This document shows, piece by piece, positions 32,388 to 39,673 of a DNA stretch of 64,000 nt. The notes under the pieces are model-generated. The model had not been told where the DNA came from. It was given only the letters and a program-made list of their open reading frames with translations, and ran no database searches. Each line of letters starts with the position of its first letter. Position 1 is the stretch's first letter. Source of the stretch: Bdellovibrio svalbardensis (GTDB taxonomy: Bacteria; Bdellovibrionota; Bdellovibrionia; Bdellovibrionales; Bdellovibrionaceae); assembly GCF_029531655.1 (NCBI RefSeq), contig NZ_JANRMI010000001.1:434001-498000 (forward strand), given 5' to 3'. The position numbers were made by a program, and so were the translations under genes.

Positions 32388-32657
32388 GTGATCAAAGGCT
32401 TTAGAGTGCTTGGATGGTTAGAAGGCATTTCTCTTTTGGTTTTGTTGTTTATCGCAATGCCAATGAAATATGTGATGGGGCAACCCGAAATGGTTCGCAT
32501 GGTTGGGCAGGCACATGGGATGTTGTTTTTGCTTTATGTCGTGATGGCCGTGAATTTGGCAATCTCACATGACTGGAAGAAAATGAAACTGTTGATGGCA
32601 GTTATTTTGTCTTCAGTTCCATTTGGAACTTTCTTTTTCGAGAAGAAATATCTCTAG
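32388..32657 (+). CDS. DUF3817 family membrane protein
   Basis: This 89-residue protein has three membrane segments and the DUF3817 pattern FRVLGWLEGISLLVLLFIAMPMKY followed by VGQAHGMLFLLYVVM with its conserved histidine. The function of the family is unknown. The GTG start follows GAGGTGA with a short spacer. A GC-rich hairpin follows. Confidence 0.82.
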   Translation: MIKGFRVLGWLEGISLLVLLFIAMPMKYVMGQPEMVRMVGQAHGMLFLLYVVMAVNLAISHDWKKMKLLMAVILSSVPFGTFFFEKKYL

Positions 32658-32671
32658 GAAGAAATAAGGAA

Positions 32672-32698
32672 AGCCAGGCAGCACCACACCGCCTGGCC
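32672..32698. terminator. GC-rich terminator hairpin
   Basis: GCCAGGC (32673-32679) pairs with GCCTGGC (32691-32697) behind the DUF3817 gene. On the minus strand the stem is followed by TTTCCTTATTTC, so it can also serve the convergent gene. Confidence 0.6.
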
Positions 32699-32703
32699 TT
32701 GGG

Positions 32704-32730
32704 ATATCCTTGAGTTCAACTCAAGGATAT
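32704..32730. repeat. 27-bp perfect palindrome
   Basis: ATATCCTTGAGTT and AACTCAAGGATAT are exact inverted repeats with one central base, ending 6 bases from the stop of the secreted-protein gene at 32737. It may stop transcription, protect the mRNA end or bind a dimeric protein. Confidence 0.6.
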
Positions 32731-32736
32731 TAGGAA

Positions 32737-33237
32737 CTAGTTACGATCTTGATCCAAAGTGATGTCCATTCTGTTCAAGCCAAGGTTTACACCGAAACCT
32801 TTTGCGAACTGCAATGAAACTTTAAGAGCCATAGTTGGCAAATCTACGCGAGTTGCAGTGATAAGACCAACGCCACCCAAGATAGCGCCTTGAGCTTGAG
32901 CCACATAATAAGTACCCAAGATTGAAGCTGGGTTTGTGTCAAACAAAGCGATTTCAGCAGCTTGACCAGTCAACTCCATGCGACCGAAAGCAATTTGTGG
33001 AGAAAGCGGTTTCGCTTTCATAGTTACGTTCACTGGATAGTGAGCTGTTGCACCTGAAAGGCTTACGCAGTTCAAATCGCCCTTACCCTGATAAGCATAG
33101 TCACCCAAGATAACTTTGAATCCACGAGCTTCACCTTTGAAAGCCAAGTTACATGCCCAAGCTGGAGCTTCCAAAGCGTGTGCAGAAGCTGTTCCCAAAA
33201 CCATCGCGATAACCAACATAACTTTTTTCATTTTCAT
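32737..33237 (-). CDS. secreted protein, probably beta-rich
   Basis: This 166-residue protein has a signal peptide (VMLVIAMVLGTASAHA) and a mature part with alternating hydrophobic residues (GVGLITATRVDLPTMALKVS) that suggests a beta structure. The two cysteines (ACNL and LNCVSL) could form a disulfide. Codon use is that of a highly expressed gene and the ribosome-binding site (AAGGAG) is strong. It is transcribed away from the TIGR02147 gene at 33413, with twin palindromes between them. Function unknown. Confidence 0.75.
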   Translation of the reverse strand: MKMKKVMLVIAMVLGTASAHALEAPAWACNLAFKGEARGFKVILGDYAYQGKGDLNCVSLSGATAHYPVNVTMKAKPLSPQIAFGRMELTGQAAEIALFDTNPASILGTYYVAQAQGAILGGVGLITATRVDLPTMALKVSLQFAKGFGVNLGLNRMDITLDQDRN

Positions 33238-33327
33238 ACTCCTTGAGAGTTTGTGTTTTTGTTTTTCCGCTACATGCGGTGATGGGCTATAGGTATTTTA
33301 GAAAGTTCCGGCTGTCTAGGGGGTGAT

Positions 33328-33372
33328 CGGGACATTGTGTCCCGACTTGTAAAAACGGGACAAAGTGTTCCG
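33328..33372. promoter_or_regulatory. two tandem palindromic operator candidates
   Basis: CGGGACATTGTGTCCCG (33328-33344) is a perfect 7-3-7 palindrome, and CGGGACAAAGTGTTCCG (33356-33372) is the same with one mismatch. They are 28 bp apart, about three helical turns (close to in phase). The second ends 5 bases before the -35 element of the next gene, so a repressor or activator bound here would control it. Confidence 0.65.
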
Positions 33373-33377
33373 AATAC

Positions 33378-33406
33378 TTGCGTTGCAGAAATCGTTGGCA
33401 TATATA
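33378..33406 (+). promoter_or_regulatory. promoter of the TIGR02147 gene
   Basis: TTGCGT (33378-33383) and TATATA (33401-33406) are spaced by 17 bases. The ATG at 33413 starts 6 bases after the -10 element, where transcription should begin, so a leaderless mRNA is likely. Confidence 0.55.
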
Positions 33407-33412
33407 AGACGC

Positions 33413-34180
33413 ATGGAAATCACTGTAAAAAATTTACTCCTGACGGAACTTGCCAAAAGGCAGACACGCAACTCCTCTTATTCCTTAAGAGCCTTTGCGC
33501 GCGATCTGAATATTGGTGTGACGACCTTGTCTGATGTTCTTGCAGATAAGCGCTCTTTATCGAAGACCAACCTGCAGAAGGTGATGGAACGTCTTTTGGT
33601 TTCTCCCTTGGAGAAAGAGAAGTTGTGGTCGGACTATAAAGATCAAGCAAGTCGTCCGGAAGTGGATGATCGTACGTATTTGGATGAAATGACATTTCGT
33701 TTGATCGCAGACTGGCACTACATAGCGATTCTGAATCTTGCGAAGATCAAAGATAATCAAGCGACCCCCGCTTGGATTGCAGAAAGATTAGGAATCAAAA
33801 AGTCTGAAGCCGAAGAGGCACTAGAGCGTTTACTCAGTTTGAATCTTGTAAAAAAGACTCGAGGGCGCATGACTAGAACAACTACTCCAATTGCGACTTC
33901 GCGAGATATCCCTTCAGCTGCAATTAGAAAGCACCACAGCCAGAATTTGCAATTGGCAGAGGCTTCATTACATCGTGACCCTGTTCACACGCGCGAATTT
34001 GGTTCTATTACAATGCCGGTGAACCCTGAAAAACTGCCACAGGCTAAGGAGCTATTAACTAAAACTCGTAAAAAAATAGCTGATCTGCTAGAAGACGGGG
34101 CCGTAACAGAGGTTTATACGCTTTCGTTCCAGTTGTTCCCGATAACGAAACTTTCTGACACTTCGACTTCGTCGAAGTAG
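33413..34180 (+). CDS. TIGR02147 family protein, probably a regulator
   Basis: This 255-residue protein shares the TIGR02147 layout with the gene at 162: an N-terminal helix-turn-helix region (YSLRAFARDLNIGVTTLSDVL, one residue over a standard motif), a second winged-helix-like part (WIAERLGIKKSEAEEALERL) and the C-terminal REFGSITM near residue 201. The frame is open to 33365, but the ATG 33413 fits the promoter geometry and starts the domain. It forms a likely operon with the secreted HExxH protein 18 bases downstream. It probably binds the twin palindromes upstream; that is inference. Confidence 0.85.
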   Translation: MEITVKNLLLTELAKRQTRNSSYSLRAFARDLNIGVTTLSDVLADKRSLSKTNLQKVMERLLVSPLEKEKLWSDYKDQASRPEVDDRTYLDEMTFRLIADWHYIAILNLAKIKDNQATPAWIAERLGIKKSEAEEALERLLSLNLVKKTRGRMTRTTTPIATSRDIPSAAIRKHHSQNLQLAEASLHRDPVHTREFGSITMPVNPEKLPQAKELLTKTRKKIADLLEDGAVTEVYTLSFQLFPITKLSDTSTSSK

Positions 34181-34198
34181 TTTTACGGAGGATAAAAG

Positions 34199-35224
34199 AT
34201 GATTAAGTTAAATCAGTTTGTCTTGTCTGCATGTTTGATGGCGATAGCTTCCTTCAGCACTTCTGCGGCTTTCGCCCGCGGCGGTGATATGGTCAATAAC
34301 GGCGGTGGCATCGCTGAAAAGAATGTGTTTTACGCATACGAAAAGCTGGATAAATACATTCTAATCTGCCTCAACTCCGATGCTTGCAAATTGAATGAGC
34401 GACAAAAGATCGTTCTTCGTCAAATTCTTGCGACCTTGCCGCGCGAAAAATCCATGCAGCAATTGTTCTTCTCTTCAGAGAAAAAAATGCCCGGAACATA
34501 TATTATCGACGGCTTGGTAAGAGTTGCGAAGACCGGGAGTGAAGTCGGCAGCCCGATCTACATCAACTCAGATCTTCTTTATAGCAGAAATGAAGCTAAC
34601 AGCTATGATCCCGTTACAATCCCTGAGGCGGTGGCAATTCTAATTCATGAGATGGGACATCACCAGGGGAGCTATTCTCATGAAGAGTTAGACCTCATTG
34701 GCGTGCGAGCTTCCATGCTTCTTCAGCAGAAGTTTATTTCAACGCCTTTAATCCCTTGGACTTCGGAAATTTCAGCCAATGTTCTCAATCCGAATGTAGT
34801 TTCCTCATTCCCGGAGGTTCTGCTTAATATCGGTGACGACGTGCTCGATATCAGTCGCATGTATGAAGAAACTGCGATGTGCTATGCCATTACAATCCCA
34901 ATTCCAATTTTGCCATTGCCGGATCTTGAACTTTTAAACAAGAAGCCAGCAGGATCTTTGTTCCACAATGTACATTGGGATAAGTTTTCTGAAAAAGGTG
35001 ATACATTGACTGTTCGTATTATTGGCAATGTTTCTAATAACTGCGTTTACAAAACTGATATTGGCATTCGTAATAACGATTACAAGATGGCGATTGGTTT
35101 TACCGCCAACAAAATCAATGGCAAATGGGTGCTCGACAGAACCTCTGTGGAGATGAATCAATACCGCGAACCTTGGTACAAGCTGATCAAGCTTCCAATC
35201 AATCCTTTGCACACCTTGATGTAG
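34199..35224 (+). CDS. secreted HExxH metallopeptidase-like protein
   Basis: This 341-residue protein has a signal peptide ending in AAFA and, near residue 150, AILIHEMGHHQGSYSHEELD, in which HEMGH is a zinc-metallopeptidase HExxH and the following Glu/His could complete the site. The flanking regions are not recognised. It is probably exported and could degrade prey or envelope protein; activity is inferred. It lies 18 bases behind the TIGR02147 gene with GGAGG before the ATG, so regulator and effector are linked. An intrinsic terminator ends the operon. Confidence 0.8.
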   Translation: MIKLNQFVLSACLMAIASFSTSAAFARGGDMVNNGGGIAEKNVFYAYEKLDKYILICLNSDACKLNERQKIVLRQILATLPREKSMQQLFFSSEKKMPGTYIIDGLVRVAKTGSEVGSPIYINSDLLYSRNEANSYDPVTIPEAVAILIHEMGHHQGSYSHEELDLIGVRASMLLQQKFISTPLIPWTSEISANVLNPNVVSSFPEVLLNIGDDVLDISRMYEETAMCYAITIPIPILPLPDLELLNKKPAGSLFHNVHWDKFSEKGDTLTVRIIGNVSNNCVYKTDIGIRNNDYKMAIGFTANKINGKWVLDRTSVEMNQYREPWYKLIKLPINPLHTLM

Positions 35225-35229
35225 TTTTT

Positions 35230-35258
35230 AAAGCCCACGAAAGTGGGCTTTGTTTTTT
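35230..35258 (+). terminator. intrinsic terminator
   Basis: AAAGCCCAC (35230-35238) and GTGGGCTTT (35243-35251) pair around GAAA and are followed by GTTTTTT. It closes the TIGR02147-metallopeptidase operon. Confidence 0.9.
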
Positions 35259-35343
35259 GGGTAGATTGTATCGGCCGCAATTTCAACTGCGCTTTTCTGC
35301 ATCAATGCTGAAGAGCCCAAGTGAAATCGCAGTCGATAATGAG

Positions 35344-35421
35344 TTATATATGCGCAGCTTGGGCGATAGTCAGTATGCTAAGAATTGCCATGATTACTAT
35401 TAAGCTTTTCATCTGCAACAT
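35344..35421 (-). pseudogene. tiny signal-peptide ORF or gene remnant
   Basis: ATG 35421 has GAAAGG just upstream and opens 25 codons that read MLQMKSLIVIMAILSILT and then IAQAAHI before TAA. This is a complete signal peptide with only about four residues after the AQA cleavage site. It is either a microprotein or the remains of a secreted-protein gene cut by a stop codon; the frame beyond the stop stays open for 13 codons. Confidence 0.35.
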
Positions 35422-35599
35422 CCTTTCGCTTATGTCTGAATTCTAGGACTATAGTTTTACTTAGATAACTCAAAATACACTGATCTTTGGCAGGACAAAA
35501 CATTTAGTGTTTGTGGACATCCAAGTCTGACATTTGCCATCTATAAAAATGGTCGACATCGTTGCGACGAGGGGTAGCATTTAAGTGGAAGGAGCTTCT

Positions 35600-36139
35600 A
35601 TGAAAGTCATCAAGTTCATTCTTGGTTCCGCTCTTGGCGCTATCCTTATTCTGGTCGCGATCGGCTTCTTTCTTCCCTCCAACTGGCGCGTCGAAAGATC
35701 TATCATCATTAAAGCCCCGCCTGAAAAAATCTATCCCTATATTGCCAATATCAAAACCGGATGGCCGCAATGGAACTCGTTTGATAAGGAAGATTCCAAT
35801 ATTCAGTTTACCTATACAGGGCCCGAGGGGGGAGAAGGTGCCAGTCGCTCTTGGACATCTGAGAAGGTGGGAAGCGGAGTGCAAAGAATCACCAAGGCCA
35901 ATATCCACAGTGGGATTGATTTTGAGGTCTCTACGGAAGGTGCGGGTTTTGTTGTGTATGGAAGTATAAACATGGAGCCGCACCCAGAGGGAACCAAGGT
36001 GACTTGGCGAGACACAGGTAATATGGGCGCGAATCCCATTTATAAGATTATGGGTTATCTAATGGACTCTATGTTGGGAAAGAATTTGCAAAAGAGTCTG
36101 GAGCAACTCAAGGGAAAGGTTGAAGCGGAAGCACCCTAG
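35600..36139 (+). CDS. membrane-anchored SRPBCC protein
   Basis: This 179-residue protein has one N-terminal membrane segment (residues 5-25) and a START-like domain that begins VERSIIIKAPPEKIYPYIANI, with GWPQWNSFDKED. It is close in layout to the gene at 18405, so the two are probably paralogs. The ligand is unknown. ATG 35600 is preferred over GTG 35585 because GGAAGGAG lies in between at the right distance. Confidence 0.85.
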   Translation: MKVIKFILGSALGAILILVAIGFFLPSNWRVERSIIIKAPPEKIYPYIANIKTGWPQWNSFDKEDSNIQFTYTGPEGGEGASRSWTSEKVGSGVQRITKANIHSGIDFEVSTEGAGFVVYGSINMEPHPEGTKVTWRDTGNMGANPIYKIMGYLMDSMLGKNLQKSLEQLKGKVEAEAP

Positions 36140-36323
36140 AGGTGCTCTCATTCGGAGACAGATATCTGTGTCGGCCTAGTATTGTTGACTCAAACCAAGA
36201 CAGCCATTGATTTGTTTTTGGGGTCATCTTGTGAGTTCCCAGAGACAGAGAGATAATAAGACAAAGTACGTAGAGATAATGTTTCGCATGAAGAGACATT
36301 TAAGATTACGGAAGGTTTTAAAT

Positions 36324-37097
36324 ATGGCTCGTCATTCAGATAAAAACACATTCTTTATTGTCAGCGGAGATCAAGGCCGTATTGCCAGTCTCACCGAAAC
36401 CTTGGGGAAAAACTTCGCAAACTCCAGTGTCTTTCACGCCTGCGATTGGTTTGATGTGAAATACAAAGTCGACAATGTCAGACCGCGAATGATTTTTATT
36501 GATGAGTTTCTCCCTCGCGGTTCTGGGATGGAGATTCTGGCGAAAATCTTAAAAGAAAAGAACAATGCGGAGTCGCATATCGTGATCATGTCCTATGCGG
36601 CTGATCCGAGTCTTTATCCTCAAGAAGTCCAAAAGGGGCGCGTTCAATTCCTGCGGGAGCCTGACAGCGAAGAAGCCATCATTGCCTGTGTTTCCAAGGT
36701 CATTGCTCCGAAACAAACTGCAAGTTCCAAGTCCTCCAAGGCCTCTGACTTTAAACTGATTCATCTGACCAAAGGGGATGTTCTGTTTAAGGAGGGCGAG
36801 GACACGCGTGTCGTGTACATTGTCAAAAATGGAATTCTGCGTGCTTATGCTGACAGTCGTGAAGGCAGCCGGGTCGATTTGGGTGACATTAATTCAGGTG
36901 AGTTTGTCGGTGAAATGGGTCATTTCAATCATGAACCTCGTTCGGCCACAGTGGAGGCTCTTACCGACGTGGAATTAATTGAAATTCCGATGAGCTCTTT
37001 GGACAACGTGATCTTTTCGAAACCCTCATGGGCAAAGGCCTTGGTGAAAACCTTGGCGCAAAGACTGAAGAAGGCCAATAAAGCCCTTGCCAGCTAG
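36324..37097 (+). CDS. receiver domain plus cyclic-nucleotide-binding domain
   Basis: This 257-residue protein joins an N-terminal receiver-like domain (FFIVSGDQGR at the start and RMIFIDEFLPRGSGMEIL, where the Asp would be phosphorylated) and a C-terminal cNMP-binding domain (LTKGDVLFKEGEDTRVVYIVKNG, GEFVGEMGHFNHEPRSATVEA). No HTH follows, so it probably acts through protein contacts. The receiver lacks a clear second acidic pair. ATG 36324 has GGAAGG 8 bases upstream; the open frame from 36207 has none. Confidence 0.85.
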   Translation: MARHSDKNTFFIVSGDQGRIASLTETLGKNFANSSVFHACDWFDVKYKVDNVRPRMIFIDEFLPRGSGMEILAKILKEKNNAESHIVIMSYAADPSLYPQEVQKGRVQFLREPDSEEAIIACVSKVIAPKQTASSKSSKASDFKLIHLTKGDVLFKEGEDTRVVYIVKNGILRAYADSREGSRVDLGDINSGEFVGEMGHFNHEPRSATVEALTDVELIEIPMSSLDNVIFSKPSWAKALVKTLAQRLKKANKALAS

Positions 37098-37141
37098 CAA
37101 AGTAGTTGATCCTGCTGGGGACTCTGATTATCGTAAGAGGG

Positions 37142-37165
37142 CTCTGATCTAGTCAGAGTTTTCTC
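37142..37165 (+). terminator. intrinsic terminator
   Basis: CTCTGA (37142-37147) pairs with TCAGAG (37153-37158) and is followed by TTTTCTC, between the cNMP-binding gene and the DUF4097 gene. Confidence 0.55.
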
Positions 37166-37179
37166 TAAAGGAGTCCTCA

Positions 37180-37899
37180 GTGAAATTTCTCGCGCTTGCA
37201 GTTATCGCCTTGGCCACTCACTCAGCTTTTGCCGCAAAAACTGAGACCAAAGAATTTGATGCCAAATATGTGAAGTCTTTAGAAATCGAAAACATGCAGG
37301 GTGCGATCAATATCACAGGGGTGACCTCTGAGAAGGCCATCGTGGTTGCAGAGCAAGAGAAGTTTCCAGAAGACTGCCGTATGGAGATCCTTCAAGAAGG
37401 CACTGAAGTCAAAGTGAAGGTCGATCAAAAAAGCTTCATGAGAAAAGACTGCGTTGTTAATTTCACAATCAATCTTCCGGTCAATGTGAAATTGAATATC
37501 AAGCAAGGTTCTGGGAATCTGACTATTTTGAATACCAAAGGCGTGATCGACTACAAAGTCGGCAGCGGTGACGTTTCGATTGATTCCGAGATTGTTAAAA
37601 TTGACGGTAAAATTGGCTCAGGAACGACGACAGTAAAGGGCTTGCAGGGCGATGCCCATTTCTTTGCTGGCAGTGGTGCGCATAAGGTGACTTATGCCAA
37701 GGTGCCGGCAAAAGGCGAGATTGAAATCAAAACCGGTTCTGGCAATGCGGATCTGACACTGCCGGCGGATACCAAGTTTGAACTCGAGTCTAAAATCGGT
37801 TCGGGCAAAGTGACGAATGAGATTGGCGAAACTAAGAAAGCCAAATTCAAGGTTATCTACAAAGCGGGAAGCGGAAATCTTAATATTCTTAAAAACTAG
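37180..37899 (+). CDS. secreted DUF4097-like beta-helix protein
   Basis: This 239-residue protein has a signal peptide (FLALAVIALATHSAFA) and repeating short strands separated by glycine (GSGNLTI, GSGDVSI, GSGTTTV, GSGNADL, GSGKVTN, GSGNLNI), the pattern of DUF4097 putative adhesin-like beta-solenoids. It is likely periplasmic or on the cell surface. The function is unknown. AAAGGAG precedes the GTG start. Confidence 0.82.
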   Translation: MKFLALAVIALATHSAFAAKTETKEFDAKYVKSLEIENMQGAINITGVTSEKAIVVAEQEKFPEDCRMEILQEGTEVKVKVDQKSFMRKDCVVNFTINLPVNVKLNIKQGSGNLTILNTKGVIDYKVGSGDVSIDSEIVKIDGKIGSGTTTVKGLQGDAHFFAGSGAHKVTYAKVPAKGEIEIKTGSGNADLTLPADTKFELESKIGSGKVTNEIGETKKAKFKVIYKAGSGNLNILKN

Positions 37900-38006
37900 G
37901 CATTGTCCGGATGCCAATGTGCTTCCTAACTGAGCTTTAAACAGACTTAAAAAGAACTTGAGAATCTTCGTTGCAAGTCAGGCAGTTTGCAACGAAAGTG
38001 GTGCCT

Positions 38007-39569
38007 ATGAAAACTCCGCCTCTTCCTCTGGAAAAAACCCTCCACGATTCTTTTAAGCTTGATGCATTTCGTATCGGTCAAAAGGAAATTATCTCTGACA
38101 CTTTGTCAGGGAAGGACGTGCTGGCGGTTCTGCCGACGGGTGGTGGTAAGTCCTTGTGCTTTCAACTTCCTGCGGTGGCGGAAGGTAAGCTTGTCATCGT
38201 GATTTCACCGTTGATCGCTTTGATGAAAGATCAGGTCGCGTCACTGCAAAAAAAGGGAATCCCTGCAGGTGCACTTTATTCCGGACAATCTGACTTTGAA
38301 AAGCGTGAAGTTTTTGTCGATATCGATAAAGGTGGAGCTTACATCCTGTATCTTTCCCCGGAAAGAGCGCAAAAAGAGGGGTTTCAACGCTGGATTCTGA
38401 AAAGACCTATCGCACTTTTTGCGATCGATGAAGCTCACTGCGTATCGCAATGGGGGCATGACTTCCGCGAAGAGTACGCCCAACTCAATATTCTAAAATC
38501 AATAAGACCGGATGTTCCGATCCTGGCGCTCACCGCTTCCGCCACACCGACGGTGTTGGCAGATATTGCAAAACATCTGCAGCTTAAGACTCCTGAACGT
38601 CATGTGCATGGATTCTATCGCCCGAATTTGTATTACCAGGTTGAATTCTGTGCCGATGATGAAGCGAAATCCTTGATGTTGCTTGAAGCAATCAAGCGCA
38701 CACCGCAGGGTCGCATTATCGTTTACTGCGGCACTCGCAAAGTTACTGAAAGTCTTGCGGGCTTCTTGCAAAAGCGTTTTTCTAACGTTGGCTATTATCA
38801 CGCAGGAATGAGCAATGAAGAGCGCACTTCCACTCAAGAATCCTATGCCCGGGGTGATTTAAGAATTCTCGTGGCGACCAACGCCTTTGGAATGGGAATC
38901 GATCAGCCGAACGTTCGCTTGGTTGTGCATTATCAAATGCCTGCGAATATCGATGCCCTTTATCAGGAAATGGGACGTGCGGGCCGTGACGGTGCCGACT
39001 CAACTTGTTTGATGCTCTATTCTCGAAAAGACAAGGGATTGCAGGGTTACTTCATTTCCAGTTCTGAAGCCCCTCAAGAAATTAAGAACGCCCGTTGGCG
39101 CAATCTGGAAGCTTTGGTGAATTATTCTGAAGGTGGTGAATGCCGTCATGCCGAGATTCTGACTTATTACAAAGATGCTCAGCGAATTGAACGCTGCGGT
39201 CATTGTGATACCTGCATTCCAAATTCAAATCGTCGGGTTCCGGTTCCGGAAATCCCGAAATCTCCAGTGTCGGCGGAGATGAAAACAACGAAGACCAGAA
39301 AATCATCAAAAAGCAAAAACGATGTGGGAACTCTTGTGCTTGATCAAATGCAAGAACAGCGCTTCCAGCTTCTAAAGGCTTGGCGTAAAGAAAAGGCCAA
39401 AGAGATTGATGCTCCGGCCTTTGTCGTCTTCAGTGATCAGACCTTGCGACATTTGGCAGTCCACAATCCGAGCAGCCTGGATGCGCTTAAGAACATTCAT
39501 GGTATCGGCGAGTCTAAACTGGAAAAATACGGATGGGATCTCTTGGCAGAGCTCGGCCACCGTCACTAG
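38007..39569 (+). CDS. recQ: RecQ family ATP-dependent DNA helicase
   Basis: This 520-residue 3'-5' DNA helicase has Walker A (VLPTGGGKSLCFQLP, about residue 42), the RecQ DEAH box with aromatic loop (FAIDEAHCVSQWGHDF, about 135), and motif VI (YQEMGRAGRDG). A four-cysteine zinc site (GGECRHAEIL and ERCGHCDTC) lies near residues 375-405, and an HRDC domain (ending HGIGESKLEKYGW) closes it. The chain is shorter than classical RecQ, and the RQC winged helix seems reduced. ATG 38007 is preferred over 37971. Confidence 0.93.
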   Translation: MKTPPLPLEKTLHDSFKLDAFRIGQKEIISDTLSGKDVLAVLPTGGGKSLCFQLPAVAEGKLVIVISPLIALMKDQVASLQKKGIPAGALYSGQSDFEKREVFVDIDKGGAYILYLSPERAQKEGFQRWILKRPIALFAIDEAHCVSQWGHDFREEYAQLNILKSIRPDVPILALTASATPTVLADIAKHLQLKTPERHVHGFYRPNLYYQVEFCADDEAKSLMLLEAIKRTPQGRIIVYCGTRKVTESLAGFLQKRFSNVGYYHAGMSNEERTSTQESYARGDLRILVATNAFGMGIDQPNVRLVVHYQMPANIDALYQEMGRAGRDGADSTCLMLYSRKDKGLQGYFISSSEAPQEIKNARWRNLEALVNYSEGGECRHAEILTYYKDAQRIERCGHCDTCIPNSNRRVPVPEIPKSPVSAEMKTTKTRKSSKSKNDVGTLVLDQMQEQRFQLLKAWRKEKAKEIDAPAFVVFSDQTLRHLAVHNPSSLDALKNIHGIGESKLEKYGWDLLAELGHRH

Positions 39570-39673
39570 GAAGGTTCAGTCCGCAAGAATCAAGTCATTC
39601 GACAACGGAGCTCCCTTATTTTTTTCGACGACATTTATCTCCTTTGGGCTGATGATGATCTTTCGGGGGATTT

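Larger units (their letters stand above)
35225..35599. other. gap of 375 bases with a terminator and a tiny ORF
   Basis: The gap holds the terminator of the metallopeptidase gene and a minus-strand 25-codon signal-peptide ORF (35344-35421). The last 170 bases before the SRPBCC gene show nothing I can support. Confidence 0.5.

Noticed and set aside
35125-35403. 92-codon frame across the metallopeptidase end and the following gap
   Set aside because: It crosses the terminator at 35230-35258 and has no ribosome-binding site or coding character.
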